Shown here in pieces: positions 24,305-32,663 of a stretch of 42,777 nt of DNA. A program made the position numbers and the translations under genes. The notes under the pieces are model-generated. The model ran no database searches and was not told the origin of the DNA. It saw nothing but the letters and a program-made list of their open reading frames with translations. Origin of the DNA: JAKPCT01 sp029553165 (GTDB lineage Bacteria; Bacillota; UBA4882; UBA8346); contig DAORZT010000021.1 of NCBI GenBank assembly GCA_035359995.1, positions 1 to 42,777 on the forward strand. Reading direction: 5' to 3'. Each line of letters begins with the position of its first letter. The first letter of the stretch is position 1.

Positions 24305-25170
24305 TGCAGATGAAACAGAAGCGACAAAAATCAGAATTTAATCACAGACGGACGATTATTCCGGGGTTTAATATCACGCTTGGCTTTACGGTAATCTATA
24401 TCAGTTTGATTCTGTTGATACCATTGGCAATGCTATTTTTGAAGGCGGCAACGTTAAGTTGGCAGCAAATTTGGCAAACAGTTGCTGATCCAAGGGTGGT
24501 TACTTCGTACCGCCTTAGTATTGTAGCCTCTTTATTGGCGGCTTTGGTTAATGGAATATTTGGGCTCTTGTTAGCCTGGGTACTGACAAGATACCAGTTT
24601 CCAGCCCGGAAGCTGATTGATGCAATCATCGATTTACCGTTTGCCATGCCGACAGCGGTTGCCGGAATTACTCTGACAACGCTTTATTCGACTAACGGCT
24701 GGTTTGGGAGACTGTTAGAACCATTGGGAATTAAGGTTTCATATACTCCGCTTGGAATAATAGTTGCCTTGACCTTTATCGGACTTCCGTTTGTAGTACG
24801 GACGGTCCAGCCGGTATTACAGGACTTTGATCAAGAAGTCGAAGAAGCGGCACTGAGTCTGGGTGCTAATCGGTGGCAGTTGTTTATCAAGGTGATATTG
24901 CCAACGCTTTTTCCGAGTTGGTTAACCGGAGTTGCCTTAGCCTTTGCCAGAGGGCTGGGCGAGTATGGGTCAGTGGTCTTTATCTCGGGGAATATGCCTT
25001 ACAAGACGGAGATCACGCCATTGATTATCGTTACCAAATTAGAACAGTTTGATTATGCCGGAGCGGCGGCGATTGCTACGGTGTTATTATTAGTTTCATT
25101 TCTAATATTGCTTACGATCAACCTTTTGCAGTGGTGGAACGGGAAGAAGATCGAAAACAATATTGTTTAA
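24301..25170 (+). CDS. cysT: Sulfate ABC transporter permease CysT (CysU)
   Basis: A 289-aa inner-membrane permease with about six helices. The BPD transporter EAA-loop is visible as EEAALSLGANRWQLFIKVILPTLFP near residue 180, and LDAIIDLPFAMPTAVAGITL near 100 is typical of CysT. GLGEYGSVVFISGNMP near 218 is a sulfate permease signature. It overlaps sbp by 4 bp (ATGA), showing translational coupling. Confidence 0.95.
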   Translation: MMQMKQKRQKSEFNHRRTIIPGFNITLGFTVIYISLILLIPLAMLFLKAATLSWQQIWQTVADPRVVTSYRLSIVASLLAALVNGIFGLLLAWVLTRYQFPARKLIDAIIDLPFAMPTAVAGITLTTLYSTNGWFGRLLEPLGIKVSYTPLGIIVALTFIGLPFVVRTVQPVLQDFDQEVEEAALSLGANRWQLFIKVILPTLFPSWLTGVALAFARGLGEYGSVVFISGNMPYKTEITPLIIVTKLEQFDYAGAAAIATVLLLVSFLILLTINLLQWWNGKKIENNIV

Positions 25171-25218
25171 GTAGGAATTGAAAAAGAAGTCAGTGGTTGT
25201 CGAAGGAGGGAGACCAAC

Positions 25219-26115
25219 TTGATTGAGAACCATAAGGAGCGGGAAAATATTCGAACCAGTGAATCAGCCTGGGTGCGTGGTCTCTTAATTTTCTTAGCCT
25301 TGTTATTTGTAGGTGTCTTTTTGATTGTCCCGTTAATTGCGATCTTCAGTCAGGCGTTGGAAAAGGGATGGGGACTGTATTGGCAATCGTTAAACGAACC
25401 AGATACGCTTGCGGCAATTAAGCTGACATTGTTGACTGCGGCGATTGCAGTACCGTTAAATTTAATCTTTGGGATAGCAGCTGCCTGGGCAGTTACCAAA
25501 TTTGATTTTGTGGGCAAGAATGTTCTGCTGTCATTGCTCGATCTGCCGTTTGCAATCTCGCCAGTAATTTCCGGGTTACTCTACATTTTATTGTTTGGGA
25601 GTCGTGGCTGGTTGGAACCAGTGCTTTCGGCTTTAAATATCAAGATCATCTTTGCTACACCGGGGATTGTCTTGGTGACGATTTTAGTAACATTTCCGTT
25701 TATTGCCCGGGAGTTGATCCCGCTAATGCAAGCGCAGGGGATTGAAGAGGAAGAAGCTGCTTTGGTTTTAGGTGCCAATGGCTGGCAGACTTTCTTCAAG
25801 GTTACCCTTCCAAATATTAAATGGGGGTTACTCTATGGTGTTATCCTCTGTAATGCCCGGGCGATGGGTGACTTTGGAGCGGTTTCAGTTGTTTCAGGCC
25901 GTATTCGGGGTTTGACCAATACCATTCCGTTACAAGTTGAGATTCTATATAACGAATATAACTTTACAGCAGCGTTTGCGGTGGCTTCATTGCTGGCGCT
26001 GTTAGGAATAGTGACTTTAGTTGTGAAATCGATCGTTGAGTATAAACAGAATAACCCGCAACCAGCGGTGCGTGAGGTTGTCAGTCGAGGGGTGCAAGAT
26101 GAGTATAGTTGTTAA
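25219..26115 (+). CDS. cysW: Sulfate ABC transporter permease CysW
   Basis: A 298-aa second permease subunit with six predicted helices. The EAA loop EEEEAALVLGANGWQTFFKVTLPNIKWG lies near residue 175, and ARAMGDFGAVSVVSGRIRG near 212 is the CysW hallmark. The TTG start at 25219 is supported by GGAGGG eight bases upstream; no ATG lies near. The end overlaps cysA by 17 bp. Confidence 0.94.
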   Translation: MIENHKERENIRTSESAWVRGLLIFLALLFVGVFLIVPLIAIFSQALEKGWGLYWQSLNEPDTLAAIKLTLLTAAIAVPLNLIFGIAAAWAVTKFDFVGKNVLLSLLDLPFAISPVISGLLYILLFGSRGWLEPVLSALNIKIIFATPGIVLVTILVTFPFIARELIPLMQAQGIEEEEAALVLGANGWQTFFKVTLPNIKWGLLYGVILCNARAMGDFGAVSVVSGRIRGLTNTIPLQVEILYNEYNFTAAFAVASLLALLGIVTLVVKSIVEYKQNNPQPAVREVVSRGVQDEYSC

Positions 26116-27169
26116 GGATGTCAGTAAAAGATTTGGTAGTTTTCAAGCTTTAAATTCAATCAATTTGGAGATTCCTACCGGGGAGCTGGTAGCATTATTA
26201 GGACCTTCCGGTTCAGGAAAGACCACTTTGTTACGGATTATTGCCGGATTGGAGAATGCCAGTAGTGGCAGTATTTACTTTCAAGGTGAAGATGCTACCG
26301 AAAAAAAGATTCAAGAACGTCAGGTGGGATTTGTGTTTCAGCATTATGCGCTGTTCCGGCATATGACTGTTTTTGACAATGTTGCCTTTGGGTTGCGGGT
26401 TAAACCGGCGAAATTGCGGCCATCAGAGGCTGAAATCAAAGAGAAAGTAAATCAGTTATTGAAGTTGGTCCAGATGGATTGGCTTGGTAACAGATATCCG
26501 TCGCAACTTTCCGGAGGGCAGAGGCAGCGGATTGCTCTGGCCAGGGCTTTGGCAGTTGAACCAAAGATCTTGCTGTTAGATGAACCGTTTGGCGCCCTGG
26601 ATGCCAAAGTACGCAAGGAATTACGGCGGTGGATCAGGCAACTGCATGATGCCATTCATCTCACCAGTATTTTTGTAACTCACGATCAGGAAGAGGCCTT
26701 GGAAGTTGCTGACCGGATTGTAGTCATGAATGAGGGTAAGATTGAACAAGTGGGCACTCCGGAAGAGGTTTATGATAACCCAGCCAGTCCTTTTGTTTAT
26801 CAATTTTTGGGGAATGTCAATCTGTTTCGGGGCCGTTTGGACAGTGGCCGTATCAGAATTGGAACACATGAATTTGCAACACCGAATTTAGAAGGCTTAC
26901 AAGAGCAGTCAGCGATTGCTTATGTCCGTCCTTATGAGTTAGCAATTGAAAGAAATAGCAGTGAAACGAAGAGTATTAAAGCAATTGTTTCTTACATCCG
27001 CGCGATCGGACCGGTTGTCAGATTAGAGCTAAACCGTAAGGACAACGGCGAGTTGATTGAGGCGGAGATCAGTAAAGAACGTTTTAATGAGTTGAAGCTG
27101 GCCAGTGGCGATGAAGTCTATGTCGGGCTCAATAATCTCAAAGTTTTTGTTGAAGATTACGTAATTTAA
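26099..27169 (+). CDS. cysA: Sulfate ABC transporter ATP-binding protein CysA
   Basis: The 356-aa ATPase of the importer. Motifs are Walker A GPSGSGKTTLLR near 36, Q-loop FVFQHYALF near 80, signature LSGGQRQRIALARAL near 135, Walker B LLLDEPFGALD near 158 and the H-loop FVTHDQEEA near 191. The last ~115 residues form the TOBE-like regulatory domain. ATG 26099 is preferred, with GAGGGG upstream; the frame is open further upstream inside cysW. It is 28 bp before the sulfur-carrier gene. Confidence 0.95.
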   Translation: MSIVVKDVSKRFGSFQALNSINLEIPTGELVALLGPSGSGKTTLLRIIAGLENASSGSIYFQGEDATEKKIQERQVGFVFQHYALFRHMTVFDNVAFGLRVKPAKLRPSEAEIKEKVNQLLKLVQMDWLGNRYPSQLSGGQRQRIALARALAVEPKILLLDEPFGALDAKVRKELRRWIRQLHDAIHLTSIFVTHDQEEALEVADRIVVMNEGKIEQVGTPEEVYDNPASPFVYQFLGNVNLFRGRLDSGRIRIGTHEFATPNLEGLQEQSAIAYVRPYELAIERNSSETKSIKAIVSYIRAIGPVVRLELNRKDNGELIEAEISKERFNELKLASGDEVYVGLNNLKVFVEDYVI

Positions 27170-27197
27170 ATATTAAATTCTGAAAAAGGATGCGATA

Positions 27198-27428
27198 GTG
27201 ATGCAACTGAAGATTAATGGCAAAGAAGAGGAAGTCCAACTGAAGGTCGGTAACATTACCGAGTTGTTAGCAGTTAAAAATGTGGAGATGCCGGAGATGG
27301 TCTCTGTAGAGTTGAATGGTGAGATTTTAGAGCGTGCTGCTTATGAAACAACGCTTGTTAAGGATAATGATCAAATTGAATTTTTATACTTTATGGGCGG
27401 AGGCTGTGTTGCTTGGTGTAATGCTTAA
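27198..27428 (+). CDS. hcyS: ThiS/MoaD-like sulfur carrier protein with C-terminal extension (HcyS type)
   Basis: A ubiquitin-fold sulfur carrier of 75-76 aa (ATG 27201 or GTG 27198). The beta-grasp ends in IEFLYFMGGG, like ThiS, but the chain continues for seven residues (CVAWCNA) with two cysteines. Carriers of this type need a peptidase to expose the terminal Gly-Gly before activation. The genes just downstream supply a MetY, an E1-like enzyme and a JAMM peptidase, the set shown in Wolinella succinogenes (HcyS, HcyF, HcyD, MetY) to make homocysteine from a protein thiocarboxylate. A thiamine ThiS is the alternative, but no thiG or thiH is near. Confidence 0.8.
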   Translation: MMQLKINGKEEEVQLKVGNITELLAVKNVEMPEMVSVELNGEILERAAYETTLVKDNDQIEFLYFMGGGCVAWCNA

Positions 27429-27451
27429 TATGGAGTAATTGGAGAATTAAG

Positions 27452-28693
27452 ATGTCCACAAAATTTGAATTTGAAACCAGATCAATACATAGCGGTTTGG
27501 AACGGGATGAACTTTATGGTGCTACCAGTTTGCCAATCTATGAAACAGCAGCGTTCGCCTATCAACGGGCAGAAGATCTGGAAGCTGTTTTTGCGGGGCG
27601 AAAACCCGGTTATATCTACTCACGGATCAACAATCCAACGGTGGCTGCGTTCGAAAGACGGATTAACAGCTTGGAAGAAGGCTTGGGAGCAATTGCTACT
27701 GCTTCAGGGATGGCAGCGATTGCTACAACGGTGGGGACCTTGACCCAATCAGGGGATGAAATTATTGCAAGTAAAAGTCTGTTTGGCGGAACATTGCAAT
27801 TTTTTAACGAAGTGTTGGCCAGTAACGGGATTAAGACCGTTTATGTTGATCCTACTGATATTGAGGCGTACCGGAGGGCATTTTCGTCCAAAACCAGGCT
27901 GGTTTTTGTTGAGACGATTGGTAATCCCAAATTAGATATCCCTGATCTGCGCGCCATTGCCCGACTGGCTAACGAAAATAACGTGCCCTTGGTAGTTGAC
28001 AGTACTTTAACTACTCCATATCTGCTTGAGGCTAAAAAATTCGGAGTCAATATTGTGATTCATTCTACTTCGAAATATATTGCCGGCAGTGGTCAGGCAA
28101 TCGGAGGTATCTTGGTCGACCTGGGTAATTTTAATTGGCGCAACAGTAAATCCGAGCTCCTGGTCGCAATGACACGTCAGGCCGGGGAATTTGCTTTTTT
28201 AGCGCGGGCCAGAAAACAGATCCTCCAAAATACCGGAAGTTGTTTGGCGCCATTTAACGCATTTCTGCAGAATTTAGGGTTAGAAACGTTAGCGTTACGA
28301 ATGAAACAGCATTGTGAGAATGCGTTGCGATTAGCTGAGTTTCTGAAGACTCAAGATCTTGTCGGGGTCAATTATCCGGGATTACCGGAGCATGCGCAAT
28401 ATCAATTAGCAAAGGAGCAGTATCGGGGATTTGGTGCAATGATCACCATCAGACTCGGTAGCAAAGAACGTTGTTTCGAAGTTATTAATCGCTTCCAGAT
28501 GGTTAAGCAATTAGCAAACGTCGGAGATGCCAAGACATTGGTTATTCATCCGGCTTCAACTATTTTTCATACGTATTCCGAAGCCGAACAGGAAACTGCC
28601 GGTGTTTATCCGGATCTGATCCGGATCTCAGTCGGAATCGAAAACATTAAGGATATTATCGATGACTTTGAGCAAGCATTGACAGGGAGATGA
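27452..28693 (+). CDS. metY: O-acetylhomoserine sulfhydrylase paralogue (thiocarboxylate-linked MetY)
   Basis: A 413-aa PLP enzyme of the Cys/Met family. It has ETRSIHSGLERDELYGATSLPIYETAAFAY at the start, SGMAAIATTV near 89, the PLP lysine in IHSTSKYIAGSGQ near 206 and QLANVGDAKTLVIHPASTIFH near 353. It is clearly diverged from the MetY at 20445 (no EHAANLF or FIGGHG). Its place between the carrier and its activating enzyme suggests it takes sulfur from carrier thiocarboxylate rather than free sulfide, as for Wolinella MetY. Starts at ATG 27452 after GGAG; 4 bp before the next gene. Confidence 0.88.
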   Translation: MSTKFEFETRSIHSGLERDELYGATSLPIYETAAFAYQRAEDLEAVFAGRKPGYIYSRINNPTVAAFERRINSLEEGLGAIATASGMAAIATTVGTLTQSGDEIIASKSLFGGTLQFFNEVLASNGIKTVYVDPTDIEAYRRAFSSKTRLVFVETIGNPKLDIPDLRAIARLANENNVPLVVDSTLTTPYLLEAKKFGVNIVIHSTSKYIAGSGQAIGGILVDLGNFNWRNSKSELLVAMTRQAGEFAFLARARKQILQNTGSCLAPFNAFLQNLGLETLALRMKQHCENALRLAEFLKTQDLVGVNYPGLPEHAQYQLAKEQYRGFGAMITIRLGSKERCFEVINRFQMVKQLANVGDAKTLVIHPASTIFHTYSEAEQETAGVYPDLIRISVGIENIKDIIDDFEQALTGR

Positions 28694-28697
28694 TAGA

Positions 28698-29507
28698 ATG
28701 GGTTTAACCGAGAGTCAGATTGAACGATATAGTCGTCATATCATTTTAAAAGATGTTGGCGGGGTTGGTCAGGAAAAGCTCCTCCAATCAAAGGTATTGA
28801 TCATCGGGGCCGGAGGACTGGGCGCTCCGGCGGCATTGTATTTAGCGGCTGCCGGTGTTGGGACGTTAGGGCTGGTTGATGGGGATGCTGTCGATCTTTC
28901 TAATTTGCAACGGCAGATCATTCACTTTACGGCCGATGTTAATCGTGCCAAGGTCGAGTCAGCACGGGAGAAGCTGGAGGCGCTTAATCCGGATGTAACG
29001 GTTAAGACTTACAAGACCAGGGTCTTTGCTGACAATATTGCTGAAATTATTGCGGAATATGATTTTATCATTGACGGAACTGATAATTTTCCTGCAAAAT
29101 TTTTAATCAATGATGCCTGTGTTTTCGCACAGAAACCATTTTCGCACGGCGGGATTCTCCGTTTTAACGGTCAAACGATGACCTATCTTCCAGGTCACAC
29201 TTGTTACCGGTGTGTTTTTAATTCGCCACCTCCAAAAGGGGTCGTACCTACTTGCAGTGAAGCCGGAATCTTGGGAGCAGTTGCCGGGATGTTAGGAACG
29301 ATTCAGGCAGCTGAAGCCTTAAGGTATCTTTTGGGTAAAGGTAAATTATTGACGGATCGCCTGTTAACATTTAATGCATTTGATATGGAATTCCGGACCG
29401 TTAATTTGAGAAGAAATCCAAAGTGTCCGATCTGTGGCGAAAACCCTACAATTACAGAGCTGGTCGATTATGAACAGCCGGTATGCGAACTGAAGTTCAA
29501 TAAATAG
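28698..29507 (+). CDS. hcyF: E1-like adenylyltransferase (ThiF/MoeB/HesA; HcyF role)
   Basis: A 269-aa enzyme that adenylates the C-terminal Gly of a ubiquitin-like sulfur carrier. It has ERYSRHIILKDVGGVGQEKLLQ at the start, the nucleotide motif LIIGAGGLGAPAALYLAAAGVG near 31, LVDGDAVDLSNLQRQIIH, the DGTDNFPAKFLIND segment near 126, CYRCVF near 169 pairing with CPICGE near 244 for zinc, and VVPTCSEAGILG near 183 with the conserved Cys. There is no rhodanese domain. By position it acts on the adjacent carrier. ThiF or MoeB are homologous alternatives, but no thiamine or molybdopterin gene is nearby. Confidence 0.88.
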   Translation: MGLTESQIERYSRHIILKDVGGVGQEKLLQSKVLIIGAGGLGAPAALYLAAAGVGTLGLVDGDAVDLSNLQRQIIHFTADVNRAKVESAREKLEALNPDVTVKTYKTRVFADNIAEIIAEYDFIIDGTDNFPAKFLINDACVFAQKPFSHGGILRFNGQTMTYLPGHTCYRCVFNSPPPKGVVPTCSEAGILGAVAGMLGTIQAAEALRYLLGKGKLLTDRLLTFNAFDMEFRTVNLRRNPKCPICGENPTITELVDYEQPVCELKFNK

Positions 29508-29523
29508 ATACGGAGTTGTCGCG

Positions 29524-29931
29524 ATGTTACAAATACCAATCTCGGTAAAAGAGCAAATTATTGATCAGGCTTTACGGGAGTTGCCAAATGAAGCCTGTGG
29601 CTATTTGGCCGGTAGCGGTGAAACGGTGACTGCAATGATCCCTATGACTAATGCTGATCAGAGTCCGGAGCATTTTTCCTTTATCCCTGCGGAACAGTTT
29701 AAGGCGGTTAAAGAGGCTCGGGCCAAAGGTCTTGATCTGATTGCGGTCTATCACAGTCATCCCCAATCTCCGGCCCGTTTGTCAGCTGAAGATTTACGGC
29801 TGGCAAATGATCCGAAAATGATTTATCTGGTTGTTTCATTAATGGAGAGTGAACCAATTTTAAAAGCCTTCAGGGTTGTTTCGAAAGTCAGTACTGAAGT
29901 GTTAATCCAGTATACAGGAAGTGATGATTAA
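29524..29931 (+). CDS. hcyD: JAMM (Mov34/MPN, M67) metallopeptidase, HcyD role
   Basis: A 135-aa zinc peptidase with a complete JAMM motif: E23 in NEACGYLAGS, H77 and H79 in YHSHPQSP and D90 in LSAED. Stand-alone bacterial JAMM proteins next to ThiS/MoaD-like genes cut residues after Gly-Gly to mature the carrier. Here the carrier does carry a C-terminal extension, which fits. It is 16 bp after the E1-like gene and its stop codon abuts the TTG of the sulfite reductase gene. Confidence 0.88.
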   Translation: MLQIPISVKEQIIDQALRELPNEACGYLAGSGETVTAMIPMTNADQSPEHFSFIPAEQFKAVKEARAKGLDLIAVYHSHPQSPARLSAEDLRLANDPKMIYLVVSLMESEPILKAFRVVSKVSTEVLIQYTGSDD

Positions 29932-30795
29932 TTGAGTACTCCGGAATTTGATTTAGTTGCTTTAAAGAAGGTCGGTATGATTCAACAGAAGCAGTCCGAA
30001 TATTTTGCATTACGACTCCATGCAATTGGCGGTGATTTTACTGCGGAGCAGTTACATCGGGTTGCTGAAGTTGCTGCCAAATATGGAAGAGGTGAGCTGC
30101 ATCTGTCTACCAGGCAAGGAATTGAGATTCATTTCGTGCATTATTCAAGGTTAGAAGAAGCCAGGCAAGAGCTCGAAGCTGCCGGAATAGCAATGGGAGC
30201 TTGCGGTCCGCGAATCAGAATTGTGGTTGCCTGTCCCGGAGCGGCTACTTGCCGTTGGGGAATCATCGATACTAAAGAAGTTGCCAAGGAGCTTGACGCT
30301 AAATATTTTAGACAGGATACTCCTCATAAATTTAAAATGGGAGTAACAGGATGTCCGCATAACTGTGCCAAGGCAACCGAGAATGATCTCGGAGTGATGG
30401 GTGGGATTTTACCTGCTTGGCAAAGTGAGAGTTGTATTCATTGTGATTTATGTGTCAACAGTTGCCCGACTGGAGCGATTTATAAAGAAAATAATGAGTA
30501 TCGTCTTGATGAGTCGAAATGTATTTATTGCAGTATCTGTACCTCAAATTGTCCGGTGGATTCCTGGGTTGCTGCCAAGAAAGGATATTTATTGTGGATT
30601 GGTGGAACTATGGGGAAAATCCCCCGGTTGGGGACTAAATTGGGCAATTTAATTGAAACCAAAGAACGGTTATATGAATTAATTGAACGGGTTATTGCTT
30701 ATTATCGTAAAAATGGTCGCAAGCGCGAACGCTTTGGTCATATGATTGACCGAATCGGAGAGCAACAGGTGAAGGAGGAGTTATTAAATGAGTGA
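29932..30795 (+). CDS. Ferredoxin-fused sulfite reductase (siroheme)
   Basis: A 287-aa nitrite/sulfite reductase of the small assimilatory or AsrC-like kind. It has one ferredoxin-like half-domain, RQGIEIHFVH near 61, and the siroheme-4Fe4S ligands C101, C107, C141 and C145 (CPGAATC ... CPHNC). Two 4Fe-4S ferredoxin motifs are inserted at C168-C178 and C197-C207. It should reduce sulfite by six electrons to sulfide, feeding the carrier route. It starts with TTG directly after the preceding stop, with AGGA upstream. Siroheme synthesis genes lie downstream in the same run. Substrate preference (sulfite rather than nitrite) is inferred from neighbours. Confidence 0.88.
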   Translation: MSTPEFDLVALKKVGMIQQKQSEYFALRLHAIGGDFTAEQLHRVAEVAAKYGRGELHLSTRQGIEIHFVHYSRLEEARQELEAAGIAMGACGPRIRIVVACPGAATCRWGIIDTKEVAKELDAKYFRQDTPHKFKMGVTGCPHNCAKATENDLGVMGGILPAWQSESCIHCDLCVNSCPTGAIYKENNEYRLDESKCIYCSICTSNCPVDSWVAAKKGYLLWIGGTMGKIPRLGTKLGNLIETKERLYELIERVIAYYRKNGRKRERFGHMIDRIGEQQVKEELLNE

Positions 30796-31024
30796 TGCAG
30801 TTAAAAAACGGCTTGACCTTCATGGTGTAGTGTGTCCCCTGAATTTTGTCAAAACCAAATTAGCTTTAGAAGAATTAAATGTTGGGGAACGTTTGGAAGT
30901 GATCTTAGACGAGGGGGATGCTATGTTAAATGTTCCCCGGAGTCTTAAAGAAGAGGGTCATAAAATAATTAAGGTAACTCCAAATGGTGAAGTTTATCAG
31001 CTTATTGTCGAAAAGGGCGTTTAA
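30788..31024 (+). CDS. TusA/SirA-like sulfur carrier
   Basis: A 78-aa protein of the TusA family that carries sulfur as a persulfide. The Cys-Pro motif is HGVVCPLNFVKTKLAL near residue 13, followed by LDEGDAMLNVPRSLKEEGH. It overlaps the sulfite reductase gene by 8 bp and has GGAGG at the right distance. In thiosulfate- and sulfite-linked operons TusA proteins hand sulfur between enzymes. Here it may carry sulfide-level sulfur from the reductase to the E1-like enzyme and carrier; that link is inferred from position only. Confidence 0.88.
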   Translation: MSDAVKKRLDLHGVVCPLNFVKTKLALEELNVGERLEVILDEGDAMLNVPRSLKEEGHKIIKVTPNGEVYQLIVEKGV

Positions 31025-31045
31025 ATTGGTTGGAGTGGAGGATGT

Positions 31046-31780
31046 ATGATGGTACCTGATATTGCTCAATTAAAGGAAAAATATAGCGCTTTGCCGATCG
31101 ATGCATTATTACGCGAGTTTCTTGAAAGATATAATGAACGGATTGCCTTGGCGTCAAGCCTTGGGGCGGAAGATCAGGTCTTAACCGATCTGGTGCTGAA
31201 GCTCAAACCAACAGCCAGGATCTTCATCCTTGATACCGGCAGACTGCCCCAAGAGACCTATCTGACGATGGAAGCGACAATGGAGAAATACCAGTTTAAA
31301 TATGAAGTTTATTGTCCTAATAACAGTCAGCTGGAACAATTACAACGGGAATACGGTCCGAATTTATTCTATAAAAGCATTGAGCACCGTAAGTTGTGTT
31401 GCCAGGTTAGGAAGCTCGAACCATTACAACGGGTTTTAAAGACGGTGGATGTTTGGATTACCGGACTGAGAAGAGAGCAGGCGGTCACCCGTACCGATAT
31501 TGAAATTATTGAGTGGGATGAGACCAATCAGTTATTAAAACTCAATCCGTTAGCAGATTGGACTACCGAACAGGTATGGCAGTATATCAAAGCAAATCAG
31601 GTCCCCTATAATAAGCTGCATGATTTGAATTATCCGAGTATCGGATGCGCACCGTGTACGAGAGCGATCCAGTCAGGTGAGCATGAACGGGCCGGCCGTT
31701 GGTGGTGGGAGGCTCCGGAACATAAAGAATGTGGCTTGCATAGGCGGAGAACAGCGGAGACCAGAAAAGAGGTAATTTGA
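31046..31780 (+). CDS. cysH: Adenylyl-sulfate (APS) reductase, CysH family
   Basis: A 244-aa thioredoxin- or glutathione-dependent reductase that turns APS into sulfite and AMP. The P-loop-like SLGAEDQVL lies near 38 and LDTGRLPQETY near 62. C118-C119 and C201/C204 form the CC...CxxC set that binds a 4Fe-4S cluster in APS reductases and is absent from PAPS-specific enzymes. C229 in KECGLH is the catalytic Cys. So PAPS should not be needed, which agrees with the degenerate APS-kinase domain downstream. It is 21 bp after the tusA-like gene. Confidence 0.93.
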   Translation: MMVPDIAQLKEKYSALPIDALLREFLERYNERIALASSLGAEDQVLTDLVLKLKPTARIFILDTGRLPQETYLTMEATMEKYQFKYEVYCPNNSQLEQLQREYGPNLFYKSIEHRKLCCQVRKLEPLQRVLKTVDVWITGLRREQAVTRTDIEIIEWDETNQLLKLNPLADWTTEQVWQYIKANQVPYNKLHDLNYPSIGCAPCTRAIQSGEHERAGRWWWEAPEHKECGLHRRRTAETRKEVI

Positions 31781-31781
31781 G

Positions 31782-32663
31782 ATGAACCAACTAGAGAAGT
31801 TAGAGAGCCAAAGTATCTATATTCTTCGAGAAGCTTACCGGGAATTTAAAAATCTCTGTATGTTATGGTCAATTGGTAAAGACAGCACGGTTCTGTTATG
31901 GTTAGCGCGAAAAGCCTTCTTTGGGCATGTGCCATTTCCCTTAGTACATATTGATACGGCCTATAAGATTCCGGAGATGATTGCCTACCGGGATCAGTTG
32001 GCCAGGGAATGGAATTTGAAGATGATTTACGGTCAGAATGTTACCGCTTTATCCAAAAAACAAACTTTTCCGGATGGGAAAACTGATCGGATCAATTGTT
32101 GCCGGCAACTGAAAAGTGAGGCTTTAAAGCATACTTTATCAGGGGAATGGACCCGGTTTCGTCTTGATCATTCTCAAGGAAAGTACCTTCCTGAAGAATC
32201 CGGGGAACCTTATACTGGAGTTATTGTTGGTGTCCGGGCTGATGAAGAGGGGAGCCGCTCCAAAGAGCGGTATTTTTCGCCCCGGGATCAACAGAGTGAA
32301 TGGGATATTGGCGATCAGCCTCCGGAGTTTTGGAACCAGTATAAGACGGATTTTGCCCCGGGGACGCATATCAGGATCCATCCGTTGTTAGATTGGACGG
32401 AGTTAAATATCTGGGAGTATATCCTGAAAGAGAATATCCCAATCATCTCCCTTTATTTCGATCGCGGTGACGGGACCCGATACCGTTCCTTGGGTTGTGC
32501 ACCATGTACCAAACCAATCGAATCTACCGCCAAAAATGTCGCTGAAATAATTGAAGAATTACGGAGTGGCAAGTTAGCTAACGTGGCAGAACGTTCCGGC
32601 CGGGAACAGGATAAAGAGGATGGCGGAACTTTAGAGACTTTAAGACGGGATGGTTATATGTGA
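31782..32663 (+). CDS. cysD: Sulfate adenylyltransferase subunit 2 (CysD)
   Basis: The 293-aa catalytic subunit of ATP sulfurylase, which makes APS and PPi from ATP and sulfate with the GTPase CysN. It has the PP-loop SIGKDSTVLLWLARKAF near 27, PLVHIDTAYKIPEMI near 50, and LGCAPCTKPIESTA near 240. It starts one base after the cysH stop and its own stop overlaps the cysN start (TGATG), so the three are translationally coupled. Confidence 0.95.
   Translation: MNQLEKLESQSIYILREAYREFKNLCMLWSIGKDSTVLLWLARKAFFGHVPFPLVHIDTAYKIPEMIAYRDQLAREWNLKMIYGQNVTALSKKQTFPDGKTDRINCCRQLKSEALKHTLSGEWTRFRLDHSQGKYLPEESGEPYTGVIVGVRADEEGSRSKERYFSPRDQQSEWDIGDQPPEFWNQYKTDFAPGTHIRIHPLLDWTELNIWEYILKENIPIISLYFDRGDGTRYRSLGCAPCTKPIESTAKNVAEIIEELRSGKLANVAERSGREQDKEDGGTLETLRRDGYM

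Noticed and set aside
27198..29507. Thiamine (thiS-thiF) or molybdopterin (moaD-moeB) genes
   Set aside because: No thiG, thiH, thiE, moaE or moaC nearby; the JAMM peptidase, MetY and sulfate genes point to homocysteine synthesis.
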